A DNA stretch of 64,000 bases from the NCBI GenBank assembly GCA_032164295.1, contig JAJHTX010000002.1, positions 3,286,001 to 3,350,000 of the forward strand, read 5' to 3'. Shown here piece after piece: positions 9,320 through 21,200 of the stretch. The notes beneath the pieces were generated by a model. It did no database searches, was not told where the DNA came from, and saw nothing but the letters and a program-made list of their open reading frames with translations. This DNA comes from Inonotus obliquus. Lineage: Eukaryota; Basidiomycota; Agaricomycetes; Hymenochaetales; Hymenochaetaceae. The position numbers and the translations under genes were made by a program. How positions within the stretch are numbered: position 1 is the stretch's first letter; each line of letters begins with the position of its first letter.

Positions 9320-12300
9320 TTAGCTTTGATAGCGCTGTTGTTGTTGCTGCTGTTGACCGGCATTGAGTGACTCCAGTTGTCGTTCCTGCTGTTGTTGCTG
9401 CTGCACTTGCGCGCCAGCCTGAGCCAGTGCAGCGAGCGCAGTGGGATCCCCCGATGCAGAAAAGCGGGAGAAGAACGTCTCCCATTGTGCTAGAAATGGA
9501 AGGTTAACCAAGACTGTGGCACGGGTAATACAAGAGTAGACGTACGCCAGTCAAACATGCCCCCAGGAATTCCTTCTAAAAATCCGGTGTCCATCGAATG
9601 CAACTCATTTAGTAGACTAGGCTGTGGATTAGCTTCGAGGGTGTTCATCACCAAAACGCCCGAAGGGCCTGCCGAATTGAGGTTCGGGTTCACATTAGCA
9701 AAGTTGCCTCCCAGACCACTGGGTCCTATTGGGACATAGTTAACCATCGATGAACTTGTGCCTAAAGAAGATTGTCCGACCGCGGCGTCGGCCGCTTCTG
9801 CTCCTGGCCTTGAGCCTGATGCCACTGCAGTTGTAGACAACATGTGCAGCGACGCCAAATGGCGCGTAATGTCAAACGCGTCGCGTGATGCGGACACGTG
9901 TGAGTAAGGAGCAGATGACGGGCCAGGACCAGCAGCGGGACGGGGATGTGGAGACGAAGAGGGAGCGGAATCATTGGTGGGATTAATTGAAGACACCTCA
10001 GCCGCCGGCTCCTCACCTTCTGATTCTTCATCGGAACCTTGGCCTATCACAACCGTTCCTTCAGCAAGGTCTCTATAATCCGCTTCCTTGGCCCTTCCGT
10101 GTGCGACGAAGACACCTCTGCCTGGGCGACTAAGGTCGTGTTTGAATTTCAAACCTTTGTTAACCCCCTGTGGCTTTGAGATGACGCCAGCTGTCGGATT
10201 CAGCTCTGCTTGGTGGTCCAAAGTAATCGGTCCTTGCGTCGTCTCGTATAAGAGAGTGATGATCTCGGCAGTCTATAATAGAAAGCACATCATCATGACA
10301 CATCGTGAATGAGATACTGAAGACGGGAACACGCGCCTTTCGTCGTGCTGACATTTGATCGGGCTTGAGACAGGCCTCCCAACGCCTGACACAATCACGC
10401 AGCTTGCGAAGTTTCGCCTGTGCATTCGCATCTTTCCGACGTGCCCAGGTATGATACTGTATACATACCGTGCCAACGCAAAATCAAAGTATCGAAGGCA
10501 GGCACTCTCTTATCAGTATGCGTCATACAGACGGAGCAGAAGGTCTGGGTTGTGGCTGCCCCTTTGAACGCACCTGAACTAAAGCACACGAAGTAGCAGA
10601 ATAGGCCACGATCGTCCATACATCGTAAAGTGTTTCATGTGCATCAAGCCAGTCTATCGCATCACCCGTCATTTGTAGAAGCTCCGTCCATTTCTCGATA
10701 GTGATCTTGAAAGTGACGTGTTCTGGGCAGGAATACGAAATGCGCATAAACACTCGCCAAAAGATTATACAGACTGTGGCGTAAAGAAGGAAAAGAAGGC
10801 CTTGAATGTGGATTAATCGGGTGTGAGGATATAATGTCACTGCAAAGATAGACCTACCGCCGCTTGTAGGAGTATCAGGACCCCTGAACTTTAAATCCTC
10901 AGGAAGCCTTGATTGCCAGTCCTCCAAATCGTGCAATAATGCGTTGAGTTTCTCGTCAGTAGCATAAGTCAAACCCGATGGACTGAAAATATGCTGTTAG
11001 TCCCGATTGGAGCCTATCTTATAGTCATACGTACCCATAGATCGTCTTTAACATGCGTCCAAGAATAAGGCTAAGACGCAACAGTTCGGCAGTGTAAGGA
11101 TCGTTCGGGTCACCAGATGAAGGTAAGCGTGCATCGCAGTCTTCCACATCGATCATATACGGATGTCCGTATGTGAGGCTTGTCCTACGAAAGTCAGATG
11201 GTTGATAATGTGACGTAAATGTCGTACTTACCAGCGATCTGTAATGACACACGCTCCCCAAATTCTCCGGCGCATCTCAATATTTTTCTTTACAGCTTCC
11301 GCACGATGTAAGCCAAGATCTTGAGCCTAGCGGAACATAACGGCGTTAATTCCATTCTAACACATGTATGAGTAACGCACCATACGAATCGCCGTGCCAA
11401 GACGTATCCAGAGGGCTGATAAAGCGCTAGGCACAAACTGGGAGTGGCAATCCGCGCATTGACACAAGATGAGAAGCGATTGCACGTTAACGATATTCGC
11501 AGTGCTTAGAACATCTTCGGACTTGATGACGTCGTTGACGGCAGCACGCAGAGAGTCGAACACCGTCTGGGGTACGTCCCGCTTGCTTGCAGCAACAAGG
11601 CATATCGAGTAAAGAAGTACGGGCGGAGGGGATGGGTCAGAAAGCGCTAAGAATTCAGCCTGAGTCACTATCGGCACGAGGGGGGCAATCTCGGTGAAGT
11701 AAGAGTTGATGAGCTTCTCAATCACATCCCGCTCAACATGCAAATCGATCGGCTTGGAGAGTGCAGGAGAATCAGGTGAAGGCTCAAGGACCTGTATGAG
11801 ACCATCTCCCGTTTTGCTGACTTCCCAAATGTGATGATAGCGCTGATCGTACGAATGATACGCTCGGGGCGGGATCGTAGCAGTTGAGTGGAGAAGATGT
11901 GTCATAGAAGTTGGACCTGTGGTTGCTTTAGTACATATTCGGGGTTCACATTCGGGAAACCAAGCGAATAGCAGTATGATGAACAGCAGACTAAATCACT
12001 CGCAAGAAGGCATGACACCCTAGAAGTGGAAGAGAAGGGGGGAGGAAGGGAGGCAATTCCGACTCCAGATGTACTCACCGTCAACTCGCGCATGTCGTGC
12101 AGTTTCGGGCAATGGGGACTGTTGGGAGCGTTCAGTTTCGGCGGTCTTCTCCTTGTCGACACCACCAGCTGCCGCTGCTTGCGCCTCTTCTTCGAGACGC
12201 TTTTTCTTGAAGCGAGTCTCAGTGATGGGCAAAAAGAAAGTACACTCAAAGCCATATTGCTTGCAATGTTGGCATACCGGCGGGTCAGAATCGCTGATCA

Positions 12301-13462
12301 CGTCGCATCTGGAGACAAATGAGTTCATATCCAACGACCACAGAAGTCGAGGTTACGGACCTAATTTTCCGACTGCGACAACTGTCGCAAGCGCGCGCAG
12401 TCTTGGTCCGTTTCTTGTGTAAATCGCCTAAAGGAAAAACGCATGAGTACCGGTCGTCTTGGCTGTCTTGATTAAACTACTCGCCTGATTCTTCTATGTC
12501 CGAGACGCCTGAGCTTTTCGCCTTGGCAGAATCTACTGTACCCTTTCTTTTCCGCTTGGGGGGCGGTCCGTTCGAGGCGGATGGCTCAGGACCCGGAGGT
12601 TGTGGTGGCTGAGGTTGCGGAGGCGCGGGTGCTGCTGGAGCCGAGTAACCCGGTACTGTATAATGAGGATAAGCCGCATACGGATGGTGATACTGTTGTG
12701 CGGGGTAGTGTTGCGAGGGGTAGTAAGCATATGGTGGAGGTGCATGAGGTGTGCCATTGTGCGGACTGGGCGAAGAACCGTACGGTGAAGGTGTGGCTGC
12801 TGGGTGACCGTACGGAGAGCCATTGACAGGATAACCAGGATTCATCCTCGGAGGATGAGGATACGGTAGGGCCGGAGGCGGGCCGTACTGATACTGCTGA
12901 ACGTGTGGAGGCGGCAGAAGAGTACCTGCCGACGGGTGCGCACCTGGTGGAGAATGATGAGGTAGTTGTGCGGATCCGGGATGCGGGGGATGCTGCCGAC
13001 TTTGAGGGGTTCGGCGTGGCTTGACGGAACCGAGCGGCTTCTTGTCCTGCTTTGTGGAAGCCGAGGTGCGGCTTGCGGAGACGGCAGGCGTTGAAGTAGG
13101 AGGAGTGGTGGTGGTGGTCAAAGGATGAGTTGGAGGACTAGGAGAAGAGTCCGCGGGGGATGTTCCCGTATTTTGTGAGGACGGACGAGTGGCTGTCGGG
13201 TGGACGGAAAGATCAGCCCGGATTCACGGTTACATGAGGGACAACAAAATTTGAGTGTTTATGAGTGATAGAGTCTCGAGCGGTGGTATTATATAAGAAA
13301 AGGCAAAAGAAAAACATACAACGGAAAATTAGGATAAAAAATTAGACAAAAAATGGACTCACCATCCTGCATCGGATGAGATGCCGACCGATTATTAGTA
13401 GTACTGTCGGGAGACGGAGATGCAGTCTCTCTGGCACTCTCCTCGCCGTCCTTGTGCTCCAT
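9320..13462 (-). CDS. Zn2Cys6 fungal-specific transcription factor
   Basis: This is a zinc-cluster transcription regulator of 1103 aa. Exons are 13462..13363, 13192..12485, 12427..12361, 12308..12079, 11916..11381, 11326..11232, 11184..11035, 10982..10574, 10456..10337, 10272..9546 and 9489..9320. A long Pro/Tyr-rich N-terminal region precedes a basic stretch (KKRTKTARA) and the zinc cluster Cys283-X2-Cys286-X6-Cys293-X10-Cys304-X2-Cys307-X6-Cys314. A linker helix region (TRFKKKRLEEEAQAAAAGG) follows. Exons 5-8 carry the fungal transcription factor middle-homology domain, recognised by LGLHRAEAVKKNIEMRRRIWG and YGHPYMIDVEDCDARLPSS. The C terminus is Gln-rich, typical of activation domains. 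Intron 2 has a GC donor. Intron 9 has either a GC donor (AAG|GCGCGT) or a weak GT donor six bases further on. The regulated pathway cannot be told from the sequence. Confidence 0.9.
12428..12484 (-). other. GC-AG intron in the zinc-cluster gene
   Basis: The donor reads TCAG|GCGAGT and the acceptor CCTTTAG. No GT donor can restore the frame, because a TAG stop follows within the intron. Splicing here joins the Pro-rich exon to the codons just before the zinc cluster. Confidence 0.75.
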
Positions 13463-14004
13463 AGCCAGCCAATCCAGGTGTCGATCGTGATGAGTAAGTC
13501 CGTTTTGGATCGGGTCGGCCCTATGACTAACTACTCTATTTAAATCTTCTCTACTCTTTCTCCTACCTTTTGCCGTCGTTGCTGCTGCTGAGGGAGACTA
13601 GGTTTTCAGAGGAAGGACGGAGCAAGCTATCCTCTAGGCGTTGTTCAACTTTAGCCGGCCGGGGGAAGAAATCAAGGCGATGTAATCAATCAACCCGTAG
13701 TCGAGCGATGAAGCCGACCAAACTCCGCTTCAAACTCCGTAGACACGGGACCCCGGCCATCTTTCCCGCGATTATCGGCACTGCGGCACTCCTCCTTACG
13801 TCATTCTTGTTCTTGTCTTGGCCTCACCCCGACGATGCATGTGCCTGGTTCATACCATACCTAATCATACATCACTCTCATGCGTTCCTTGGTTCACCAC
13901 CACTACTCTTTATAGACTATAAGCATCCGCTCGGTACAAACTATCACGCGCGCAAACAAGATAATCAGAAAAAAAAACTTCCATTACACTCGAAGCCCCC
14001 TCAC
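13463..14004. other. Upstream region of the Zn2Cys6 gene
   Basis: This 0.54-kb stretch holds the promoter of the zinc-cluster gene and the 3' end of the next minus-strand gene. It has C/T-rich tracts on the plus strand around 13540-13565. A 204-codon plus-strand frame at 13570-14184 has no ATG at its beginning and lies mostly antisense to the palmitoyltransferase terminus, so it is not called. Confidence 0.45.
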
Positions 14005-16540
14005 TCAACTCTTGATCTCCGCTCCGGGATTTGGCAACCGCTTGTCCTCCGTCGCGCATTCCGAGGCAGACAGCCAGGACACTCCCCGGCTACGGCAAAG
14101 CATCTCGCTGAGATTATATCTCCAGTTTCCGAGAGCGAATGGGTTGGACGGTGGTGGCCCTTCAGTCAGTCTCTTGTGCGCTGAATTGCGAATCTACACC
14201 GAGAAAACACGGAGCATCAATTCTTCGTCCCTGAGAACGCATTGTTTAATGAAGATGCCAAGGCTTACCTGTTCGATAGTAGTAAGGTTTAGAAGTAGAA
14301 GCTATTTTCCCACCCCACAACATAAGCCCAACGGAGAATAAAAGGAACAGACGACGTGTGAGCATGTGCTTGACAAGAATTCACAGCGGGCGGAGGAATG
14401 GACGACGTACTCTTATATGGTATCCGAGGAGTCCCCCGACTGGCCAGATAACAAGGGCACTAAGCGCAAACACGACCGCACTTCCGGCCCCTTCGCGCAG
14501 TGACCTTCCCGCCGGGATATGTTCTCGACGGGCCTGAATGACGAGATGGAGTACCGAAGTGCATATCATGAGACATAGCGTCAGTGACTGTGATGGTGAG
14601 AACGCAGGCACGTATGCAAGAATAGACACGGAAAGGTGTCAGGCACACATCGATTAGTGTCGTAAATGGTGGCGATACGCACCGAGAAAGTCAGGAACAG
14701 GATGAACGAAGTGTAATTCCGCCGGCCAACACAGTTGTTTACCCATTGGCAATGGTGGTCACATCCATCGACGCAGTTATCACACTGTTAGAAGCATTGA
14801 GTATCACAACGTCATTAATGAAAGCGCTATTACCATTCGACAATGGCTTGACCGTGGAGGCCGGTAGGTTCTGCATGTCTGGCAATATTTAACCCGCACC
14901 CTGTAATTTTGGTGCCAGATGTTAGTATAGAATACAGAAGCTCTCAAGGTTTAACTCACACTCCCGAGCGGACCTTCAGATCTCGAGGAAGCGGAACACG
15001 CGCGGCACTTTCCGAAGACATGACCTGCGGATACGGCGGATCCCGATCGAGATTCCGTGGGAGGATTCCGGGATCGCTGAAAGCCTAACAGAACGTCATA
15101 GGTCAAATTCAAACATGAAGCGGCCGTTGGTGAAGGACCTACCGTGGCCATCATATTTGCCATAGTGATTAGACACATGTATGCGCCAACAATTGCCACG
15201 GCGGGGCTTTCGTTCATCCACCACCAAACTGCTGTTGTTCCTGACCATGCCCCTGCGAGACCGAACACGACAACGAGTGAACAGACGAAAGGCCAGATGC
15301 TGTCACCGCCAGTGAGTAGTCTTCCGTTCAAGAAGAATGTGTTGCTTGAGGGATGCAACTTGTGCTTTCGTATCGGATTTCCAGACGCGTCAAGTTTGGG
15401 AGTTCGGGCAAGAGGTGGTTTTGTTTCAGGAGGAATAGGGTTGAAGTTGGGAAAGCCGGACTGATGGATCGAGCTACGTTGTCGGCGGTATATTGAAGAG
15501 GGAACCTTAGTAATATTGTGTCGTGTGATATTCATCGTGCCCTCCTCGTCGAACAACATATCTGGGCTGGCCTTGAACTCGATGTAGGGATCCTCGGACT
15601 TTCGTCCTCGATATTCGAGATCCTCCAGAGATACAGGTTGCGCTGAGTCAGTCGCGTAGGAAGTATCCTGAGCCATCTGTGTATCATTGCTAAGCGTTCT
15701 GCGCAAAAATTTCTCAAAGCTCGTACGGACACGAGCACTGGGACCGAATGCGTTGCTTAAACCTCCTTCTTCCCCCTTTCCGATGCTCCCATCTCCCCAT
15801 CTGCCGTAGTTGCTGATTCCTGGTAATTTGCTCGCAGAGGCGTTGGCATTCACACCGGGGCGAGGAGGATGTAACGCAGGCTTTGGCTTCTGGCCAATGG
15901 GGAGCAAAGGCTCTCTACTCTTCTTCACGGAAAATCCGCGACCAATGCCAACTGCAACATTCGGATTACTCGCGGAATCTGATCTTTCCCTGCCAGGACC
16001 GACTGCTGTAGGCTCCTCGCTCGTGAAAGACGCTTGAGCAAAGCTATCAGAACCGCCGGATTCGGGTCTCGGCTCAGGGTGGGATATTGAAGCAGAACGA
16101 GTAGCGGGACCAAAGGCCATGGCATTGAGAGCGCCGTTACCTGGAATAAGGTGGGACATTGGGCCGAAATCGGTGTAGTACGTTGGACGGGATGGATGGA
16201 AGAATGAGGCAGATGGCTGTATCCCACCCGCATGAGTTGAACTAGGGGGAGGAGGAGCGACAGCCGCATGATGCCCACTGGACGATGGAATTGTGAAAGT
16301 TGTTGAGTGTGCAGACGGTGAACGCGGTGCATGACTTCCTTGACCGGTCTGGGTAGAACGGGCACGCGAAGCGCCAGATGTACTTCGCGAGAGACCAGCA
16401 ACGCTTCCTATACCTCCACTGTGGATGGAGCTCGCGGTACGAGGTAGGGGGCCTGGCCCTGCATCATCTTCTTCGTGCCCGTCGGCGTCGGAGTGTAGCC
16501 CGAGTGGCGGCAAATCTTGTGTACGGTTTGATGAAGCCAT
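14005..16540 (-). CDS. ERF2: Erf2-like DHHC palmitoyltransferase
   Basis: This integral membrane S-acyltransferase attaches palmitate to cysteines of proteins such as Ras; yeast Erf2 works with Erf4/Shr5 at the endoplasmic reticulum. Exons are 16540..15143, 15084..14960, 14900..14834, 14784..14683, 14587..14411, 14301..14269 and 14193..14005, giving 696 aa. The first 370 residues are Ser/Pro-rich and disordered. Two transmembrane segments follow ([18 protein letters not shown] and the [19 protein letters not shown] stretch). Then comes [10 protein letters not shown] and the cysteine-rich domain CxxC...HC...C with the catalytic DHHC at residues 539-542 inside [17 protein letters not shown]. 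Two more membrane segments come after it. The C-terminal tail has the [12 protein letters not shown] block, close to the Erf2/Pfa NPF..G...N motif. Orthology to Erf2 is inferred from layout. Confidence 0.9.
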
Positions 16541-17055
16541 TTGAGTGACCAGTAGGAATCTACGCAGCGCAGAAAGAAGGAAGCGTCGTAAATGTTTGAA
16601 TGAAAAGAGTGGTTTGCAGAACTAGAGGCTGCGCAGCGTAAGATTATTCACACGGAAGACCGAAGAGGATATAAGAGTATTTCGCGAAAACTTCGAAGAT
16701 GCCGACTATCGACCTTGAATGTGATAGTCGTGACAGGAATCCCACGGCAGAGGACGAAGTTGATCACTGTCTGGCAGAAGATTACCAGTGCCACAAAGAA
16801 CGGGGAGAGAGAAAGAATGATTTCGCTCGTTGCAGGGTGAACCTGCCCGAGGCTGATAGGAATAAAGAGGCGTTGACGAGGTGCCGGTGGAATTGAGTTG
16901 CGACCTGGGAAGTCCAGCAGGTCCTTCCATGTTTGGACCAAATCCACACGCCCATCAGGACCCGTCACGTCACACACAACACTTCAATCCTCTTACTACA
17001 CTTCAATCTTCAATCTTCCTACACTTCAATTCCCCTTGTTATTCTAGCATAAGAG
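16541..17055. promoter_or_regulatory. Divergent promoter region, ERF2 / UBC9
   Basis: This 0.5-kb stretch separates two divergent start codons. It carries direct copies of an ACTTCAATCTTC-like motif near 16980-17030, next to the UBC9 start, and a GTCACGTCAC palindromic-type site near 16966. No coding exon is supported. Confidence 0.4.
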
Positions 17056-17926
17056 ATGGCTGGCATCTGTCGAACCCGTCTCGCAGAGGAACGAAAACAG
17101 TGGAGAAAGGATCACCCATTTGTGCGTGTCGTGGCTTCAGCTTGCTGGCAGACCTGCCATTGATCTAAATCCACCGGGTATATGTAGGGTTTCTATGCTC
17201 GACCAACCAAAGCCGCGGATGGCTCGATGAATCTTATGGAGTGGGAAGTCGGTATTCCGGGAAAAGCAGGCGTGAGTCCAATCCTGTGCTGTTCGCGGTT
17301 GAGTTGTTCACGCGTAATTGCAGACGGCATGGGAGGGTGGCATCTACAAGCTCACCATGACCTTTCCTGAAGGTCCGCTTTTCTTCCTGTTGTATGCTGT
17401 ATCAACTAGCTGACAGCTATTAATTGCCAGACTACCCCACCAAGCCACCCAAATGTGAGCAGATTGGTGTCTATGTGGTTAACGGATGCTAAATATAGCC
17501 AAGGCAAATTTACACCGCCGTTATTCCATCCCAACGTATATCCATCGGGAACCGTTTGTCTGTCCATTCTGGACGAGGAGAAAGGATGGAAGCCGGCTAT
17601 TACAATCAAGCAGGTACGTCCGAATTTCGATAGCAGAAGGTAGCGTAATTCAATGACATTTTGTTCAGATTCTTCTCGGAATCCAAGAGCTGTTGACGGA
17701 TCCAAATGTCAATGACCCGGCACAGAGTGACGCGTATACAATGTTCAAGTGAGCTGGCTGTGATGTATTTATGAATTTGTTCCGTGCTGATCGATTTGTC
17801 TTCAGGAATGACAGAACTGCGTATGAGTGAGTTGTATGCACAGCATCTGTGAGTAGATACTGACAAAATATATCTCGCGACAGGCGGCGGGTGAAGCAAC
17901 AAGCGAGGGAGAATATTCCCAAGTGA
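17056..17926 (+). CDS. UBC9: SUMO-conjugating enzyme UBC9
   Basis: UBC9 is the only E2 for SUMO: it receives SUMO on its active-site cysteine and transfers it to lysines in psi-K-x-E sites. Eight exons (17056-17121, 17188-17271, 17324-17372, 17431-17454, 17504-17613, 17669-17748, 17806-17826, 17884-17926) give 158 aa, the usual family length. The catalytic Cys93 lies at the standard UBC9 position, after the HPN triad (residues 83-85) and in [16 protein letters not shown]. The Ubc9-specific insert residues (DEEKGW) and the C-terminal [15 protein letters not shown] helix are present. Several exons are very short (24 and 21 nt). All junctions keep frame and match the family without gaps. Confidence 0.97.
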
Positions 17927-18279
17927 AGTGGCGTGTATTTCTTTTGCATTTGTTTTTGTTTGTAACCGAGAGTGTGTGTATGTTGTACTTACATCAATGC
18001 AAGTTCCGTATAAGGATGATCGACGTGATATGATCGTGGGAGATTTGATTGGCCCGGTCTTGTTGCCGTCGCGATAGCTGCTCTCAATCTTCTCGTCGCT
18101 TGCCCAAGAAAGTCCTTTTTCTCCACCCACCATCGCTCCCACCCCACTGTGCCCTTCTCTTTTTCTTACTCTCATTCCACCAGCTGTGGCTTGCCATAGT
18201 CCAATTCCACTCTTTTTCTCTCTACGCTTTTGACTATTCACCTGCATCAGCACCTCCACACTAGAGTGCTTCAACTAAC
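17927..18279 (+). promoter_or_regulatory. Intergenic region and FKS promoter
   Basis: This 353-bp stretch follows the UBC9 stop. A strong C/T-rich tract on the plus strand runs from about 18120 to 18230, just upstream of the glucan synthase start; such tracts are common near transcription starts of highly expressed fungal genes. No TATA box was seen. Confidence 0.4.
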
Positions 18280-21200
18280 ATGGCCGCCCGTCCTGGCAAC
18301 GGCATGCCAAACAGCCCTCGAAACCCATTCAACTCCCCTCAGAACTATTACCAGCAACCGGTTCGCGACTATGACACTGAATCGGACAACGGCAGCACCT
18401 ATGGCCGTCGTGTTGATGCACAGTATAACAGCACCACTCAGCTCAATTCTCGCGACCCATACAGTGAGAACTTACCTTTTTGCGTGGCATTTTGTATACT
18501 TATTTGGTCGCTTAATTTCTTTCGCTTCGTATCATATCATTTAGTGCGAGGAGACAACGAATCTGAGGTAGACATCTATGGAAATCACTACGCGAGTTCC
18601 ATAGACTCCCATACTGGACCTAGCTATCCCTCCGGTCTCAGCAACTATTCTGACATGCCAGGACCAAGAGGCTCGAAGGATCCTTATCCTGCATGGACTG
18701 CTGACCGTCAAATACCCATGTCGACAGAGTACGTTGATTTTGATTGCCGGATTTCTTGGTATTCTTACTGATCTTGGTGTATCTATCTAACAGAGAAGTC
18801 GAGGACATATTCCTTGACTTGACGCAAAAGTTTGGCTTCCAGCGTGATTCTATGCGAAACATGTTCGATTTTCTTATGACGCAGCTGGATAGTCGTGCCT
18901 CGCGGATGACCCCAAACCAAGCACTCCTCACTCTCCATGCCGATTATATCGGCGGTCAAAATGCTAACTACCGTAAATGGTACTTTGCCGCTCAGCTAAA
19001 TCTCGACGATGCCGTAGGTCAAACGCAGAATCCAGGTCTACAACGTTTGCGAAGCACGAAGGGGGGCAAGAGTACCGGGGAGAAATCCCTTAACAGCGCT
19101 TTGGATCGTTGGCGGCATGCGATGAACAACATGAGTCAATACGATCGGTTGCGCCAGATTGCCCTATTTTTGCTTTGCTGGGGCGAGGCTGGAAACGTCA
19201 GATTCATGCCCGAATGCATGTGTTTCATTTTCAAGTGTGCCGACGATTATTACCGGTCGCCAGAGTGCCAGAACAGACTTGACCCTGTCCCAGAGGGCCT
19301 GTATCTGCATACGGTCATCAAGCCTCTGTATTGCTTCCTCCGCGACCAGGGATACGAGAAGTTGGACGGAAAATTCATGAGGAGGGAAAGAGATCACCAC
19401 GAGATCATTGGCTACGATGATGTTAACCAGTTATTCTGGTACCCGGAAGGTCTGGCTCGTATTGTTCTAAATGATAAGGTACGTTTATAAGCATGTCGTT
19501 TCTCCAATTACAACTCTGACTATCCTCTTCAGACACGTTTGGTAGATGTGCCACCCGCGCAGCGATTCCTGAAATTTGAGAGGATCGACTGGAATAGAGT
19601 CTTCTTCAAGACATTCTACGAGAAGAGGTCACTCTTGCACCTTCTTATCAATTTCAACCGTATTTGGATTCTGCACGTCAGCCCATACTGGTATTACACG
19701 TCCTTCAACTCTCCGAAAGTGTACACACCAGCAGACCAGCAATTTCCTAACGCAGCTATGACATGGTCTGCAACAGCATTAGGAGGGGCGGTTTCAACGT
19801 TGATCATGATTTGCGCCACACTCGCCGAATTCTCTCATATTCCTACAACATGGAATAACGCGTCGCATCTGAGTGGTCGTCTATTATTCCTTTTAGTTAT
19901 CCTTGCGATTACTGGCGGTCCTACCATCTACATTGCCATCACAGATGGGACGGACAGTAACATCCCGTTGATTATCGGCATAGTTCAGTTCTTCATCTCC
20001 GTTTTGGTTACCGTCGCTTTTGCCATCATTCCCTCGGGCCGTATGTTCGGTGATCGTGTAGCTGGGAAGTCACGGAAATACATGGCCAGTCAGACGTTTA
20101 CTGCGTCGTACCCGCAGCTGGACAGGAAAGCTCGTCTCGCATCGATCGTTATATGGCTCCTTGTCTTTTCGTGCAAGCTTGTGGAGTCGTATTTCTTCCT
20201 GACCAGTTCTTTCAGTGGACCTATTGCTGTCATGGTGAACACAAAGATCCAAAATTGCAGCGACAAGTATTTCGGATCGAATCTCTGCAGGAACCAGGTC
20301 CCGATAACGCTCGCGCTTATGTACTTCATGGACCTGATTCTATTCTTCCTCGATACGTATCTCTGGTACATAATTTGGTTGGTCGTATTCAGCATTGGCC
20401 GTTCGTTCAGCCTCGGTCTATCAATTTGGACACCCTGGAAAGAAGTGTTTACGCGTATGCCGAAACGCATCTACGCCAAACTTCTTGCAACGGCCGAGAT
20501 GGAGGTTAAGTACAAGCCGAAGGTCAGTGAGCTGTCAGAATCCGTCCACTATGTGCTCTGACGAAGCTTCGTTTATAGGTTCTTGTTTCCCAGATCTGGA
20601 ACGCCGTTATAATTTCCATGTATCGGGAGCACTTACTTTCCATTGATCATGTACAGCGTCTCTTGTACCATCAAGTGGACAGCGCAGATGGACGCAGGAC
20701 TCTTCGCGCTCCCCCATTCTTCACCGCGCAGACTGGTTCGAATCGCGGTGCTTTCTTCCCTGTTGGTGGCGAGGCTGAACGTCGTATCTCATTCTTCGCG
20801 TCGTCGTTAACCACCGAGCTCCCTGAGCCCCTTCCCGTTGATGCCATGCCGACTTTCACGGTTCTCGTTCCGCACTATTCTGAGAAGATTCTCCTAAGCT
20901 TGCGCGAAATTATCCGCGAAGAAGACCAGAATACGCGCGTCACTCTCTTGGAATATCTCAAACAACTCCATCCAGTTGAATGGGATAATTTCGTCAAAGA
21001 CACGAAGATTCTTGCGGAGGAATCAGCAGCGTTCGGCACAGAGTCTAGTCCGTTTGATACGTCCAGCGAGAAACCAAAGAAGACGGACGACTTGCCATTT
21101 TACTGCATCGGCTTCAAGACAGCCTCTCCGGAATACACACTGCGGACACGGATTTGGGCTTCGCTTCGCGCACAGACACTGTATCGGACTGTGTCTGGTA

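Noticed and set aside
13570..14184. 204-codon plus-strand frame
   Set aside because: It starts at TTG, has no family resemblance, and its right part is antisense to the conserved C-terminal exon of the palmitoyltransferase.
20736..20760. GGTTCGAATC sequence resembling a tRNA B box
   Set aside because: It lies inside the conserved coding exon of the glucan synthase and has no matching A box or acceptor stem.
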